A program made the position numbers and the translations under genes. Positions 44,099-52,716 of a DNA stretch of 64,000 nucleotides are shown piece after piece. Source of the DNA: G020354785 sp964461435 (GTDB lineage: Bacteria > Bacteroidota > Bacteroidia > Bacteroidales > UBA10428); NCBI GenBank assembly GCA_964461435.1, contig CAYWUI010000007.1, forward strand, positions 1 to 64,000. The letters run 5' to 3'. The notes below the pieces were generated by a model. It was given only the letters and a program-made list of their open reading frames with translations, did no database searches and was not told where the DNA came from. Positions within the stretch are counted from its first letter, which is position 1, and each line of letters opens with the position of its first letter.

Positions 44099-46252
44099 CT
44101 AAGCGGGATATACAATTCTTGCGTGATATATATTTTTGAGTCTTTTTGTGAATACCTCTTTGATAGTTGTAATATCTCTGAATGTAATATTCGCATTATT
44201 GTATTGTTCTTCCTTTTGCTGGTAACTGATAATATTTTCCACAGTCTTTTCAAGTGTTTTCTCATTAATTGTTTTCAGACTCCTGGATGCAGCTTCAACT
44301 GCATCAGCCATCATCATTATTGCTGTTTCTTTTGAAAAAGGCTTTGGCCCCGGATATGAAAATTTCCTGACATCCACTTCTTCCTCGGGATATTTTTTTA
44401 TATATGATCGGTAAAAATACTGTACTGTGGTCGTGCCGTGATGAGTCCTTATAAAATCGATAATAGCCTGCGGCAATTTGTTCTTCCTCGCTATTTCCAA
44501 TCCGTTTTCAACATGGCGTATAATTATTTTAGCACTCTCTTCAAACTCCAGATTATCATGAGGATTAATATCAGAAGATTGATTTTCAATATAGTATATA
44601 GGATTGGTCATCTTCCCTATATCATGATACAGAGCTGCTGTCCGTACCAGTAAAGGATTACCGCCGATCTTGATTGTTGCCTCCTCGGCTAAATTTGCGA
44701 CCTGCAGGGAATGCTGAAAAGTACCCGGCGCGGTCTCTGCAAGTTTTCTTAATAAGGGCTGGTTGGTGTCGGATAATTCAAATAAGGTGGCATCGGAAAG
44801 AAATCCGAAAGTCTTTTCGAAAACATACATTAAAGGATAAGCTATAAGAATCAGTATTCCATTTATGCCGAACCAGGCAAAGCTTGTAAGATCTTCGGTG
44901 GTCATATTTGCAACATTCCCCTCCTTCACAATCATGATACCAAAATAGAGTGCGCAATATGTGATAAAGACCAACAGTGCCGTAATAACCAGCTTTGACC
45001 TCCTGTAAAGATTTGTCAGACTGAAAATTGCTACCATACCCGCTATAGAATTAAGGAAGACAAACTCGAAGCTGTTCGGGGCAAAAAAGCCTATTAACAG
45101 TATTGCTATAAAATGAATAAATAAAGCCAGGCGTGCGTCATAGAATGTCTTCAAAATAATTGGCAAAATTACAAACGGAATAACATAGATATTTATAAGA
45201 TTAAGCCTTGTTATTAAGCTTGCTATGAGAATGATTAAGATAAAAAGAAATAATATAAATCCGGTCCTCAGACTATCACTTAATACTTCTTTCCTGAAGT
45301 TATAAAGGAACAAGAATATGACCAGCATTGACAGAGAAACCAGGATAAGTTTGCCAAGCTTGACCAGCTGATTTGTCATAAAACCCAGCTGCTGTTCATA
45401 TTCGACTTTCAGTGACTCCAGAATTCTGAGTTTTTCATTTGTGACAACTTCCCCGTTTGAAATTATGAGCTGCCCCTTCTGTATCATACCGCGGGTCAGT
45501 GATATTTTGTCAATAATCTCCTTCTGTGCCCGCATTGACTTACTTTCATCATAGTTGACATTTACTTTTATAAAGCTATTAAGGTCAAATTGCTTAAAAA
45601 AACCACGGTACCTTTTAGTATAATATGTATTATTATCAATCAGATACTGGTTCAGACTCATTTTCATATATTCGTAAGCCGACCTGGTTGTAAAAATATC
45701 CTCAAGCTCTATTTCCTCACTTATATTCCCTTTTATAACATATACAGAAGTTATGTCCCTGTTGAGCTTTTCCTCCAAATCACCTATTTCTATTATACCT
45801 TTTAAATAGATTTTTTGCAGCTGCCCGGATAAATAATCCCTTATTTGCACGCCCATTTCAATTAAGCTGTTGAACTTTCCACTGTTGAGGTATTCTTTCT
45901 CACTTCTAATTCCGAACTCATTTATAGTATATTCCGACCACCTTCTGTCAAATGTTTCTTCAAATTTTTCAAGTTGATCGGTACCTATGTATGCGTCGAA
46001 TGTAAAATAAGGCTTAAAAAACCTCATAACCGAGTCTCTTTCCTTGGCAAGCCTCGATTCTGATTTATAAACAGGGAAGTCAAAAGGTGCTTTCAGGTCA
46101 TCATGTTTCCAAACCTCCATTTTCCTGAATTCATATTTGAATTTACCCTGCCTCGGGAATAAATAGACTATTATTAATGCACTGATAATGAATAGAAAAA
46201 TAACAGTTATTAATCTTATGTTTTCTCTTATATATTTAAAAAACTTATTCAT
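44099..46252 (-). CDS. 7TM-HD cyclic-dinucleotide phosphohydrolase family protein (PgpH/YqfF-like)
   Basis: 717 residues. It has an N-terminal membrane helix, a large extracytoplasmic 7TMR-HDED domain (about 40-290), seven membrane helices (about 295-480) and a C-terminal HD domain with HSLQVANLAEEA, RTAALYHDIGKMTNPIYY and FIRTHHGT (metal ligands). In Listeria PgpH this architecture degrades c-di-AMP. Here the substrate is inferred only. It converges with lolA. Confidence 0.92.
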   Translation of the reverse strand: MNKFFKYIRENIRLITVIFLFIISALIIVYLFPRQGKFKYEFRKMEVWKHDDLKAPFDFPVYKSESRLAKERDSVMRFFKPYFTFDAYIGTDQLEKFEETFDRRWSEYTINEFGIRSEKEYLNSGKFNSLIEMGVQIRDYLSGQLQKIYLKGIIEIGDLEEKLNRDITSVYVIKGNISEEIELEDIFTTRSAYEYMKMSLNQYLIDNNTYYTKRYRGFFKQFDLNSFIKVNVNYDESKSMRAQKEIIDKISLTRGMIQKGQLIISNGEVVTNEKLRILESLKVEYEQQLGFMTNQLVKLGKLILVSLSMLVIFLFLYNFRKEVLSDSLRTGFILFLFILIILIASLITRLNLINIYVIPFVILPIILKTFYDARLALFIHFIAILLIGFFAPNSFEFVFLNSIAGMVAIFSLTNLYRRSKLVITALLVFITYCALYFGIMIVKEGNVANMTTEDLTSFAWFGINGILILIAYPLMYVFEKTFGFLSDATLFELSDTNQPLLRKLAETAPGTFQHSLQVANLAEEATIKIGGNPLLVRTAALYHDIGKMTNPIYYIENQSSDINPHDNLEFEESAKIIIRHVENGLEIARKNKLPQAIIDFIRTHHGTTTVQYFYRSYIKKYPEEEVDVRKFSYPGPKPFSKETAIMMMADAVEAASRSLKTINEKTLEKTVENIISYQQKEEQYNNANITFRDITTIKEVFTKRLKNIYHARIVYPA

Positions 46253-46438
46253 TGAATGAATATTTGAATATTTAATTTATAATCTGATAAAATTGTTCTA
46301 ATTTCAATCTTTTAATATCGAAAAGAAAACCTAAAACTTTACAAAATAAGTAAAAATTTAGGCTTATTTATTTGATAAACAGTAAATATTTATATAAGTT
46401 CATTTTTTCGCTATCATAAAATTCCTGATTTACTGACA

Positions 46439-47227
46439 ATGGAATACGGAATAGCCCTTTTAAGTATCATACCTGTAAGAAAAGAAAGCAGCGAGAAGAG
46501 TGAGATGACGAGCCAGCTTCTATTCGGAGAGTGTTTCAGAATACTGGAAATGAAAAACAACTGGGTTTTAATTGAATCATTATTTGATAATCACCAGGGA
46601 TGGGCAGATGAAATAATGATCACTGAGATCAGCAGGGATACATTTAACATGCTGGCTTCCGGAGCTTTTTTAACTATCAGGCAGAAAACAATTGATATAA
46701 TACTGGCAGACAACTCCGTTCTACCGGTTTTTGCAGGCAGCACGATACCATTTTTTGATAAATACTCAGGCAAATTTGCTATTGAAGGCAGGGAATTCAG
46801 GATATCTGAAAAGCTTCATTGCCCCGGTATTAAAAATATCAGACAGGAAATTGAGAATATTGCGTTATTGTATTATAATTCTCCCTACCTGTGGGGAGGC
46901 CGTTCACCATGGGGAATCGACTGTTCAGGATTAACACAGATAGCATTCAAGATATGCGGGATCAAGCTCCCCAGAAATTCATATCAGCAGGCTGAGTGTG
47001 GCAAACCTGTTGCAGACCTTAAGCGTTCAAAAAAAGGTGATCTTGCATTCTTCACAAAAGGCAGTCCGGTTGAAATCACCCATACTGGCATATTGCTTGA
47101 GCAAGACAGGATTATTCATGCCTCGGGCAGGGTAAGAACAGACATGATTGACGAAAAAGGAATATTTAATGAAGAACGGGATGCTTATACACACAGGCTT
47201 GTGACTATAAGAAATGTGATTGACTAA
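46439..47227 (+). CDS. NlpC/P60 family peptidase with SH3-like domains
   Basis: 262 residues. Residues 1-125 read as two SH3-like domains (LFGECFRILEMKNNWVLIES; DNSVLPVFAGSTIPFFDKYS). Residues 130-262 are an NlpC/P60 domain with catalytic Cys162 (WGIDCSGLTQ), His215 (EITHTGILL) and His227 (RIIHASGRV). It resembles gamma-D-glutamyl-L-diamino acid endopeptidases of the YkfC type, which process murein peptides. No signal peptide is visible, so it may act in the cytoplasm on recycled murein peptides. Confidence 0.9.
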   Translation: MEYGIALLSIIPVRKESSEKSEMTSQLLFGECFRILEMKNNWVLIESLFDNHQGWADEIMITEISRDTFNMLASGAFLTIRQKTIDIILADNSVLPVFAGSTIPFFDKYSGKFAIEGREFRISEKLHCPGIKNIRQEIENIALLYYNSPYLWGGRSPWGIDCSGLTQIAFKICGIKLPRNSYQQAECGKPVADLKRSKKGDLAFFTKGSPVEITHTGILLEQDRIIHASGRVRTDMIDEKGIFNEERDAYTHRLVTIRNVID

Positions 47228-47236
47228 TATTTGCCA

Positions 47237-47809
47237 TCAGTAAATAACTATCTCATCCAGACTCCTTTTAGGTACATGATGGACATTATTTTCATCCCTC
47301 CAGTACCGGATGTTTCCTGTATCATTAACCTCTTCCAGTATTATTTGTTCATTTGGTTTGCCCAGCGCTATTACCAGGGGTATCTGGTACTGCATCGGAA
47401 TTTTCAGATCTTTTCTTAAACCAGGTCTGTCCAGGGAACCGATCATACAACCGCCAAGGCCCTTTTCAACAGCTCCGAGAAGTATGCTTTGAGCAGCAAT
47501 GCCTACATCTACTTCAATAGTAGAGTGTATTTCCGTATCTCCCAGGATAATTATATAACCCCCCGGCCTCTCCCCTTCCCCTGGCCCATCCCAGTCTTTC
47601 AGATAATATGCCCACTTAAGGTGCTTAAATATCCTGGAATTCTTCTGCCCGTCAACTGACAGGAGAAATTTTAATCCCTGAATATTACCGCTTGATGCCG
47701 ATAACCTCGCAAAATCCACAAGCTCTTTCATGGTATCCATATCCAGCTTATAATCCTGTTTGAATCTGCGGTAGCTCCTGTTCTTTATTATCAGGTACTT
47801 AAATTCCAT
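47237..47809 (-). CDS. Nitroreductase family protein
   Basis: The start at 47809 (MEFKYLIIKNRSYRRF) is preferred to an upstream ATG at 47836, because the family begins with the IxxRRSxRxF motif; this gives 190 residues. FMN-binding features include RSYRRF, ARLSASSGNIQGLKFLL, GIAAQSILLGAVEKGLGGCM and PLVIALGKPNE. These flavoproteins reduce nitro compounds, quinones or similar with NAD(P)H. It is divergent from trxB with interleaved promoter boxes. Confidence 0.9.
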   Translation of the reverse strand: MEFKYLIIKNRSYRRFKQDYKLDMDTMKELVDFARLSASSGNIQGLKFLLSVDGQKNSRIFKHLKWAYYLKDWDGPGEGERPGGYIIILGDTEIHSTIEVDVGIAAQSILLGAVEKGLGGCMIGSLDRPGLRKDLKIPMQYQIPLVIALGKPNEQIILEEVNDTGNIRYWRDENNVHHVPKRSLDEIVIY

Positions 47810-47823
47810 TATTATTTTAGGTG

Positions 47824-47852
47824 TTTGTTTAATCAAATATAATTTATTTTTG
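47824..47852 (+). promoter_or_regulatory. trxB promoter, interleaved with the nitroreductase -7 box
   Basis: -33 TTTG (47824-47827), 17 bp, -7 TATTTTTG (47845-47852). Between them on the minus strand lies TATATTTG (47834-47841), a -7 box for the divergent nitroreductase. Confidence 0.5.
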
Positions 47853-47906
47853 TTTACTATTATTAATTATATTTATTGTCTTAATAAGCATAAAAAAAGA
47901 AATAAT

Positions 47907-48908
47907 ATGAGCCTTTTTAAACCAATTGAAAATCTTGACAATGATAATAAAGAAATAAATCCTGTGACAGAGGCAGAAAGAGTAAGATGTCTTATTATAG
48001 GTTCGGGGCCTGCAGGTTACACTGCTGCCATTTATGCAGCAAGGGCAAACCTTAAACCCGTTTTATATGAAGGATTGGAGCCTGGGGGACAGTTGACAAC
48101 AACGACCGAAGTGGAAAATTATCCCGGCTACCCTGAGGGCGTGAGCGGACCAAAGATGATGGACGATTTTAAGAAGCAGGCAGAAAGATTTGGTGCCGAT
48201 TGCCGCCAGGGAATTGCTACCGGGGTTGATCTGTCATCTGCTCCCTATAAGGTCACAATTGACAGCACCCATGTTCTTCAAACCGACACTCTGATTATTG
48301 CTACGGGGGCAACAGCCCGCTACCTGGGACTGGAATCGGAAAAAAAATTCAGGGGCTCAGGAGTATCGGCTTGCGCAACCTGCGATGGCTTTTTTTATAA
48401 AGGTAAAGATGTTGCAGTCGTCGGAGGTGGTGATTCGGCATGCGAAGAGGCATTATATCTGGCAGGTTTATGTAATAAGGTGTACATGATCATCAGGAAG
48501 AATTATATGAGAGCCAGCAAAATTATGCAGGAAAGAGTATTCAACACGCCTAATATTGAAATACTGTTTGAAAGGAACACAAGGGAGCTGCGTGGCAAAG
48601 ATCTTCTGGAGGAAGCGGTGCTCATAAAAAGAAAGGGGCAGCCTGATGAAAAGGAAGAAGTAATAAAGATTGACGGATTTTTCCTTGCCATAGGCCATGT
48701 ACCAAACTCCCAATTGTTTAAAGGCTATGTTGAAACCGATGAAACGGGTTATATTAAGACTCTTCCGGGCTCGTCAAAAACAAATATCCCCGGTATTTTT
48801 GCATGTGGAGATATCCAGGATCCTGTATACAGGCAGGCAGTGACAGCTGCAGGCTCAGGATGCCGGGCAGCAATCGACGCCGAAAGGTACTTGTCAGCTT
48901 CTACTTAA
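47907..48908 (+). CDS. trxB: Thioredoxin reductase
   Basis: The ATG at 47907 is preferred to one at 47850, since the upstream 19 codons overlap the promoter and look non-coding; this gives 333 residues. The FAD-binding motif is IIGSGPAGYTAAIYAARANL, the redox-active CATC is at residues 156-159, the NADPH site is VAVVGGGDSACEEALYLAGL, and GIFACGDIQDPVYRQAVTAA closes the FAD site. It reduces thioredoxin. Its stop overlaps the convergent synthase gene by 8 bp. Confidence 0.95.
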   Translation: MSLFKPIENLDNDNKEINPVTEAERVRCLIIGSGPAGYTAAIYAARANLKPVLYEGLEPGGQLTTTTEVENYPGYPEGVSGPKMMDDFKKQAERFGADCRQGIATGVDLSSAPYKVTIDSTHVLQTDTLIIATGATARYLGLESEKKFRGSGVSACATCDGFFYKGKDVAVVGGGDSACEEALYLAGLCNKVYMIIRKNYMRASKIMQERVFNTPNIEILFERNTRELRGKDLLEEAVLIKRKGQPDEKEEVIKIDGFFLAIGHVPNSQLFKGYVETDETGYIKTLPGSSKTNIPGIFACGDIQDPVYRQAVTAAGSGCRAAIDAERYLSAST

Positions 48909-50148
48909 GGAATGACCCTACCTTATCAGATTTATAACTTCCGGCTACCAGTTTTTCATAAACCTCTCCGAATGCCCTGATAGTCTCCTCTGCATCTTTA
49001 AGGGTATGGACAGCCGTAGGAATAATCCTCAGCATTATAACATCCCTGGGTACTACCGGATATAGTACAATTGAGCAGAATATCCTGTAATTCTCCCTCA
49101 GATCAATAACCATATTACTGGCTTCAACAACTGAACCTGAAAGAAATACGGGCGTCACCGGCGATTCAGTATTTCCCAGGTTAAATCCTTTTTCTTTTAG
49201 TCCGCTTTGCAGGGCTTTTACAATCTTCCAGAGATTTTCCCTTAACTGGGGCTGTGATTTAAGCAGTTCCAGGCGTTTTATGGCACCAACAACCATCGGC
49301 ATAGGTAATGCTTTTGCAAATACCTGTGAACGCATATTATACCTCAGATAATTTATAATATCTTCATTACCTGCAACAAAAGCCCCTATACCTGCCATTG
49401 ACTTTGCAAAGGTTGAAAAATAAAGATCAATTTCGTCCTGCACGCCGAAGTGTTCACCGGTGCCGGCTCCTGTTTTGCCCATGGTTCCGAAACCGTGAGC
49501 GTCGTCAACCAGGATCCTGAAATTAAATTTTTTCTTAAGTGCAGTTATTTTATCAAGCTTTGCCAAATCACCCGCCATACCATACACTCCCTCGGTAACA
49601 ACCAGGATTCCGCCACCCGTCTGATCAACAAGCCTGGCAGCTCTACCCAGCTGCTTTTCACAACTATCAATATTATTATGGGGAAACACGAATCTCTTTC
49701 CAAGGTGAAGACGTACACCGTCGAAAATACAGGCATGAGCCTCAGAATCATACACCACAACATCATTCCTGCCCAGGAGGGAATCAATAATCGATATAAT
49801 ACCCTGATATCCGTAATTGAGAAGAAATGCATCTTCCTTGCTCACAAATTCCGCAAGCTGCCTTTCCAGCTCCTCATGCTTACTTGTTTGCCCGGTCAAC
49901 AACCTGGAGCCCATAGGATAGGCCATCCCCCACTCTTTTGCTGCTTCAGCATCGGCCTTCCTGACTTCAGGATGATTTGCCAGTCCAATGTAGTTATTTA
50001 AACTCCATACCAGTACTTCCTTGCCTCTGAAATTCATTCGTGCTCCCAGCTCACCTTCCAGTTTTGGAAATATGAAATATCCGTGGCCAACTTGCTGATA
50101 CTGTCCAAGAGGCCCCTTATTCCTGTAAATCTTATCAAATATGTCCAC
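48901..50148 (-). CDS. PLP-dependent alpha-oxoamine synthase (serine palmitoyltransferase / KBL / BioF family)
   Basis: 415 residues. The PLP lysine is Lys249 in STFAKSMAGIGAF, with the Asp-His pair in LVDDAHGFGTMGKTG, His138 in DSEAHACIFDG, and GSRLLTGQTSKHEELE. The family condenses an amino acid with an acyl-CoA: serine plus palmitoyl-CoA (sphingolipid), glycine plus acetyl-CoA, or alanine plus pimeloyl. No biotin or threonine genes are near, and Bacteroidota commonly make sphingolipids, so a sphingolipid-type role is possible but not proven. Confidence 0.82.
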   Translation of the reverse strand: MDIFDKIYRNKGPLGQYQQVGHGYFIFPKLEGELGARMNFRGKEVLVWSLNNYIGLANHPEVRKADAEAAKEWGMAYPMGSRLLTGQTSKHEELERQLAEFVSKEDAFLLNYGYQGIISIIDSLLGRNDVVVYDSEAHACIFDGVRLHLGKRFVFPHNNIDSCEKQLGRAARLVDQTGGGILVVTEGVYGMAGDLAKLDKITALKKKFNFRILVDDAHGFGTMGKTGAGTGEHFGVQDEIDLYFSTFAKSMAGIGAFVAGNEDIINYLRYNMRSQVFAKALPMPMVVGAIKRLELLKSQPQLRENLWKIVKALQSGLKEKGFNLGNTESPVTPVFLSGSVVEASNMVIDLRENYRIFCSIVLYPVVPRDVIMLRIIPTAVHTLKDAEETIRAFGEVYEKLVAGSYKSDKVGSFLK

Positions 50149-50199
50149 AGTTATTGGTTTTTAATGTTATTAATGCTCTGTCGTTTTTAATTTTCAGCA

Positions 50200-50230
50200 C
50201 AAATGTAATTTTTTTTGAAATTAAGACAAA
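50200..50230 (-). promoter_or_regulatory. Promoter of the alpha-oxoamine synthase
   Basis: On the minus strand, -33 TTTG (50227-50230), exactly 19 bp, then -7 TACATTTG (50200-50207). The predicted leader is about 45 nt. This is the best match to the consensus in the window. Confidence 0.6.
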
Positions 50231-50305
50231 TTTAATGAGCTATTCAAATAATAATTCTGAAAATAAATTTTCAATGAATAACGTTACATATTTATCACTT
50301 AATAA

Positions 50306-50339
50306 TTTGTATTTTATTTAAATAAAAATTGTAATTTTG
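50306..50339 (+). promoter_or_regulatory. Promoter of the bamD-rpoZ-coaBC operon
   Basis: -33 TTTG (50306-50309), 22 bp, -7 TAATTTTG (50332-50339), 16 bp before the ATG at 50356. Confidence 0.5.
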
Positions 50340-50355
50340 GGCGATATTTTAAAAT

Positions 50356-51177
50356 ATGAGTAAAAACTTTGTAATTACATCATTACTGGCTCTCCTGATT
50401 TTTTCCTGTTCAAGATATGAAAGATTATTGAAGAGTAGTGATTATAACCTTAAATATAAAAAAGCATTTGAATATTATGACAAAGGTGAATATGTACGGG
50501 CTTCAACACTGTTCGACCAGATTTCTTCAATTTTCAGGGGTACCAATAAGGCTGACTCGGTATATTTTTACCAGGCAATGAGTTATTTTAACCAGAATGA
50601 TTTTATTCTTGCCACACATTATTTTGAAACTTTTGTAAAAACTTATGGCAACAGCAGATTTGCAGAAGATGCAAGCTACTATAAAGCAATTTGTTATTAC
50701 AAAACATCACCAAGGCCAGAACTTGACCAGGCAAATACAATTCTGGCTATTCAATCGCTTCAATTATTCATAATTAAATACCCTGGCAGTCCGAGAGTTG
50801 AAGAATGTAAAAATATAATAACTGAACTGAGAGAAAAGCTTGTCGAGAAGTCATTTATGAGTGCCAGATTATATTTTGACCTGGAAGACTATAAAGCATC
50901 TATTGTAGCCCTGAATACAAGTCTGGGTGAATTTCCCGATAGTAAATTCAGGGAAGATATCATGTTTTTAATTCTTAAGTCAAGTTATTTATTGGCTTAC
51001 AACAGCATTGAAAAGAAAAAAAAGGAAAGATACCAGGCATCTGCAGACGAATACTACTCATTTATTACGGAGTTTCCTGATAGCAAGTACAGGAAGGAAG
51101 CTGACAAAATGTACGAAAATACTTCAAAAATATTAAAAGTAGATAATGATTTAAATCAAACGGAAGATGGATTATAA
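50356..51177 (+). CDS. bamD: Outer membrane assembly lipoprotein BamD
   Basis: 273 residues with a lipobox (LLIFSCSRYE, Cys18) and five TPR-like repeats (YKKAFEYYDKGEYVRASTLF, YFYQAMSYFNQNDFILATHY, ASYYKAICYYKTSP and SARLYFDLEDYKASIVALN). It works with BamA to insert outer-membrane proteins. It overlaps rpoZ by 11 bp; bamD-rpoZ-coaBC is a common order in Bacteroidota. Confidence 0.94.
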   Translation: MSKNFVITSLLALLIFSCSRYERLLKSSDYNLKYKKAFEYYDKGEYVRASTLFDQISSIFRGTNKADSVYFYQAMSYFNQNDFILATHYFETFVKTYGNSRFAEDASYYKAICYYKTSPRPELDQANTILAIQSLQLFIIKYPGSPRVEECKNIITELREKLVEKSFMSARLYFDLEDYKASIVALNTSLGEFPDSKFREDIMFLILKSSYLLAYNSIEKKKKERYQASADEYYSFITEFPDSKYRKEADKMYENTSKILKVDNDLNQTEDGL

Positions 51178-51493
51178 AAAGACAAAAGCATCTGCAACAA
51201 CTGTAACCAGAAACCTGGACCAGCTGGAGAAGGACACGGGCAACATATATGAAACCGTTATAATTTGTGCCAAAAGAGCAAACCAGATAGGTATGGAAAT
51301 TAAAGAAGAGCTGAACCGCAAACTTGAGGAATTTGCCTATTATACAGATAATCTTGAAGAGGTATTTGAGAATCGTGAACAAATAGAGATTTCCAAGTTT
51401 TATGAGCGTATGCCCAAGCAGACACTTATTGCACTGGATGAATATGAGAATGAGAAAATATATATCAGAAGAGTTGAAAACGAAGAAGCCTGA
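51167..51493 (+). CDS. rpoZ: DNA-directed RNA polymerase omega subunit
   Basis: 108 residues of the omega/Rpb6 type: TVTRNLDQLEKDTGNIYETV, then VIICAKRANQIGMEIKEEL. It helps assemble RNA polymerase around the beta' subunit. Translation is coupled on both sides: its start lies within bamD and its stop overlaps the coaBC start (TGATG). Confidence 0.9.
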   Translation: MDYKKTKASATTVTRNLDQLEKDTGNIYETVIICAKRANQIGMEIKEELNRKLEEFAYYTDNLEEVFENREQIEISKFYERMPKQTLIALDEYENEKIYIRRVENEEA

Positions 51494-52068
51494 TGTTAAA
51501 AGGTAAAAAAATAATCCTTGGAGTAACCGGCAGCATAGCAGCATATAAAGCTGCCATACTTATCAGGCTGCTTATTAAAGAAGGAGCGGAAGTAAAAGTG
51601 ATAATGACCGGACTGGCAAGGGAGTTTATCACACCCTTAACTTTGGCTGCTCTTTCCGGGAATCCTGTTATGGCTGACTTCTTCAATCCTGAAAACGGGG
51701 AATGGAATAATCATGTCAAATTGAGCCTGTGGGCAGATGCCATGGTGATTGCACCGGCAACAGCAAATACCATAGGAAAGATGGCTAACGGGATTGCAGA
51801 TAATCTGCTGCTTACAACGTACCTCGCTGCCAGATGTCCGGTTTTCATAGCTCCGGCTATGGACAGGGATATGTATAATCATAAGGCCACGAAAACAAAC
51901 ATTCAAACCCTGCAATCGGCCGGGAATATTGTTTTTGAAGCTGCTGCGGGTGAACTGGCAAGCGGACTGGAAGGTAAAGGAAGGATGGAAGACCCTGCCG
52001 CAATAGTCAGTGAGCTTAAAAAGTATTTTAAAGACAATGCGCTAAAAAAAAACTCCGCGACAAACTGA
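51493..52068 (+). CDS. coaC: CoaBC, phosphopantothenoylcysteine decarboxylase (CoaC) half
   Basis: 191 residues before a stop at 52068. The CoaC flavoprotein features are KIILGVTGSIAAYKAAILIR, NHVKLSLWADAMVIAPATAN (active-site His), PAMDRDMYNH and GELASGLEGKGRM (substrate clamp). It decarboxylates 4'-phosphopantothenoylcysteine in CoA synthesis. The CoaB half continues in the -1 frame directly after an A9 run (52044-52052). The last residues here (KNSATN) are out of frame, so this is one interrupted coaBC gene, not a stand-alone CoaC. Confidence 0.92.
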   Translation: MLKGKKIILGVTGSIAAYKAAILIRLLIKEGAEVKVIMTGLAREFITPLTLAALSGNPVMADFFNPENGEWNNHVKLSLWADAMVIAPATANTIGKMANGIADNLLLTTYLAARCPVFIAPAMDRDMYNHKATKTNIQTLQSAGNIVFEAAAGELASGLEGKGRMEDPAAIVSELKKYFKDNALKKNSATN

Positions 52069-52709
52069 TTAACAAAAGAATACTTGTAACCGCGGGTCCG
52101 ACCATCGAAAATATTGATCCCGTAAGATATATCAGCAATTATTCATCAGGGAAAATGGGCTATGCCCTGGCTGAAGAGCTCGCAAACTCGGGTGTAAAAG
52201 TGACATTGATCAGTGGTCCTGTCAGCCTTTCAGTAAACCATCCTGACATAGAAATTATTAATGTAATTAACGCTGACGACATGTATAAACAAGCCCTGAA
52301 CAGGTTCAGTGACATGCACGGGGCAATTCTTGCAGCTGCCGTAGCCGATTACAGGCCAAAAAATGTATCACTCAAAAAAATTAAAAGCTCTGAAAAAGAC
52401 CTGGTTATACAGCTTGAACCTACGGTTGATATTGCCGGCGAGCTGGGAAAACGGAAGAACAAAAACCAGTTCCTTGCCGGCTTTGCCCTCGAAGTGGATA
52501 ATGAACTTGAAAATGCACGAATAAAACTCAGGAATAAAAACCTTGATTTTATCGTCCTGAATTCCATTAAAACCAGGGGAGCCGGCTTTCAGCATGATAC
52601 GAACAAAATCTCAATAATAGATAAAAACAATAAACTAACTAATTTTAAGTTAAAGTATAAAAAAGACGTTGCTAAAGATATCGTTGATAAAATAGCAGAA
52701 ATAATATAA
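52050..52709 (+). CDS. coaB: CoaBC, phosphopantothenate-cysteine ligase (CoaB) half, -1 frame
   Basis: The frame from the A9 run reads KLRDKLINKRILVTAGPTIE, then PVRYISNYSSGKMGYALAEE, the classic CoaB start. The first ATG in this frame (52155) lies inside SSGKMG and would remove the first Rossmann strand, so translation must enter from the CoaC frame, or from a rare start such as ATT at 52068. Later motifs include AAVADYRPKNVSLKKIKS and GFALEVDNELENA. It ligates cysteine to phosphopantothenate. The sequence CTA AAA AAA AAC offers an A-AAA-AAA slippery heptamer. Confidence 0.88.
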   Translation, partial: KLRDKLINKRILVTAGPTIENIDPVRYISNYSSGKMGYALAEELANSGVKVTLISGPVSLSVNHPDIEIINVINADDMYKQALNRFSDMHGAILAAAVADYRPKNVSLKKIKSSEKDLVIQLEPTVDIAGELGKRKNKNQFLAGFALEVDNELENARIKLRNKNLDFIVLNSIKTRGAGFQHDTNKISIIDKNNKLTNFKLKYKKDVAKDIVDKIAEII

Positions 52710-52716
52710 TTAAATT

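Noticed and set aside
47850..47906. Upstream ATG for trxB
   Set aside because: It overlaps the -7 box and adds 19 residues unlike the family; ATG at 47907 fits.
52155..52157. ATG at 52155 as an independent coaB start
   Set aside because: It lies inside the conserved SSGKMG motif; the first Rossmann strand (RILVTAGPT) is encoded upstream in the same frame.
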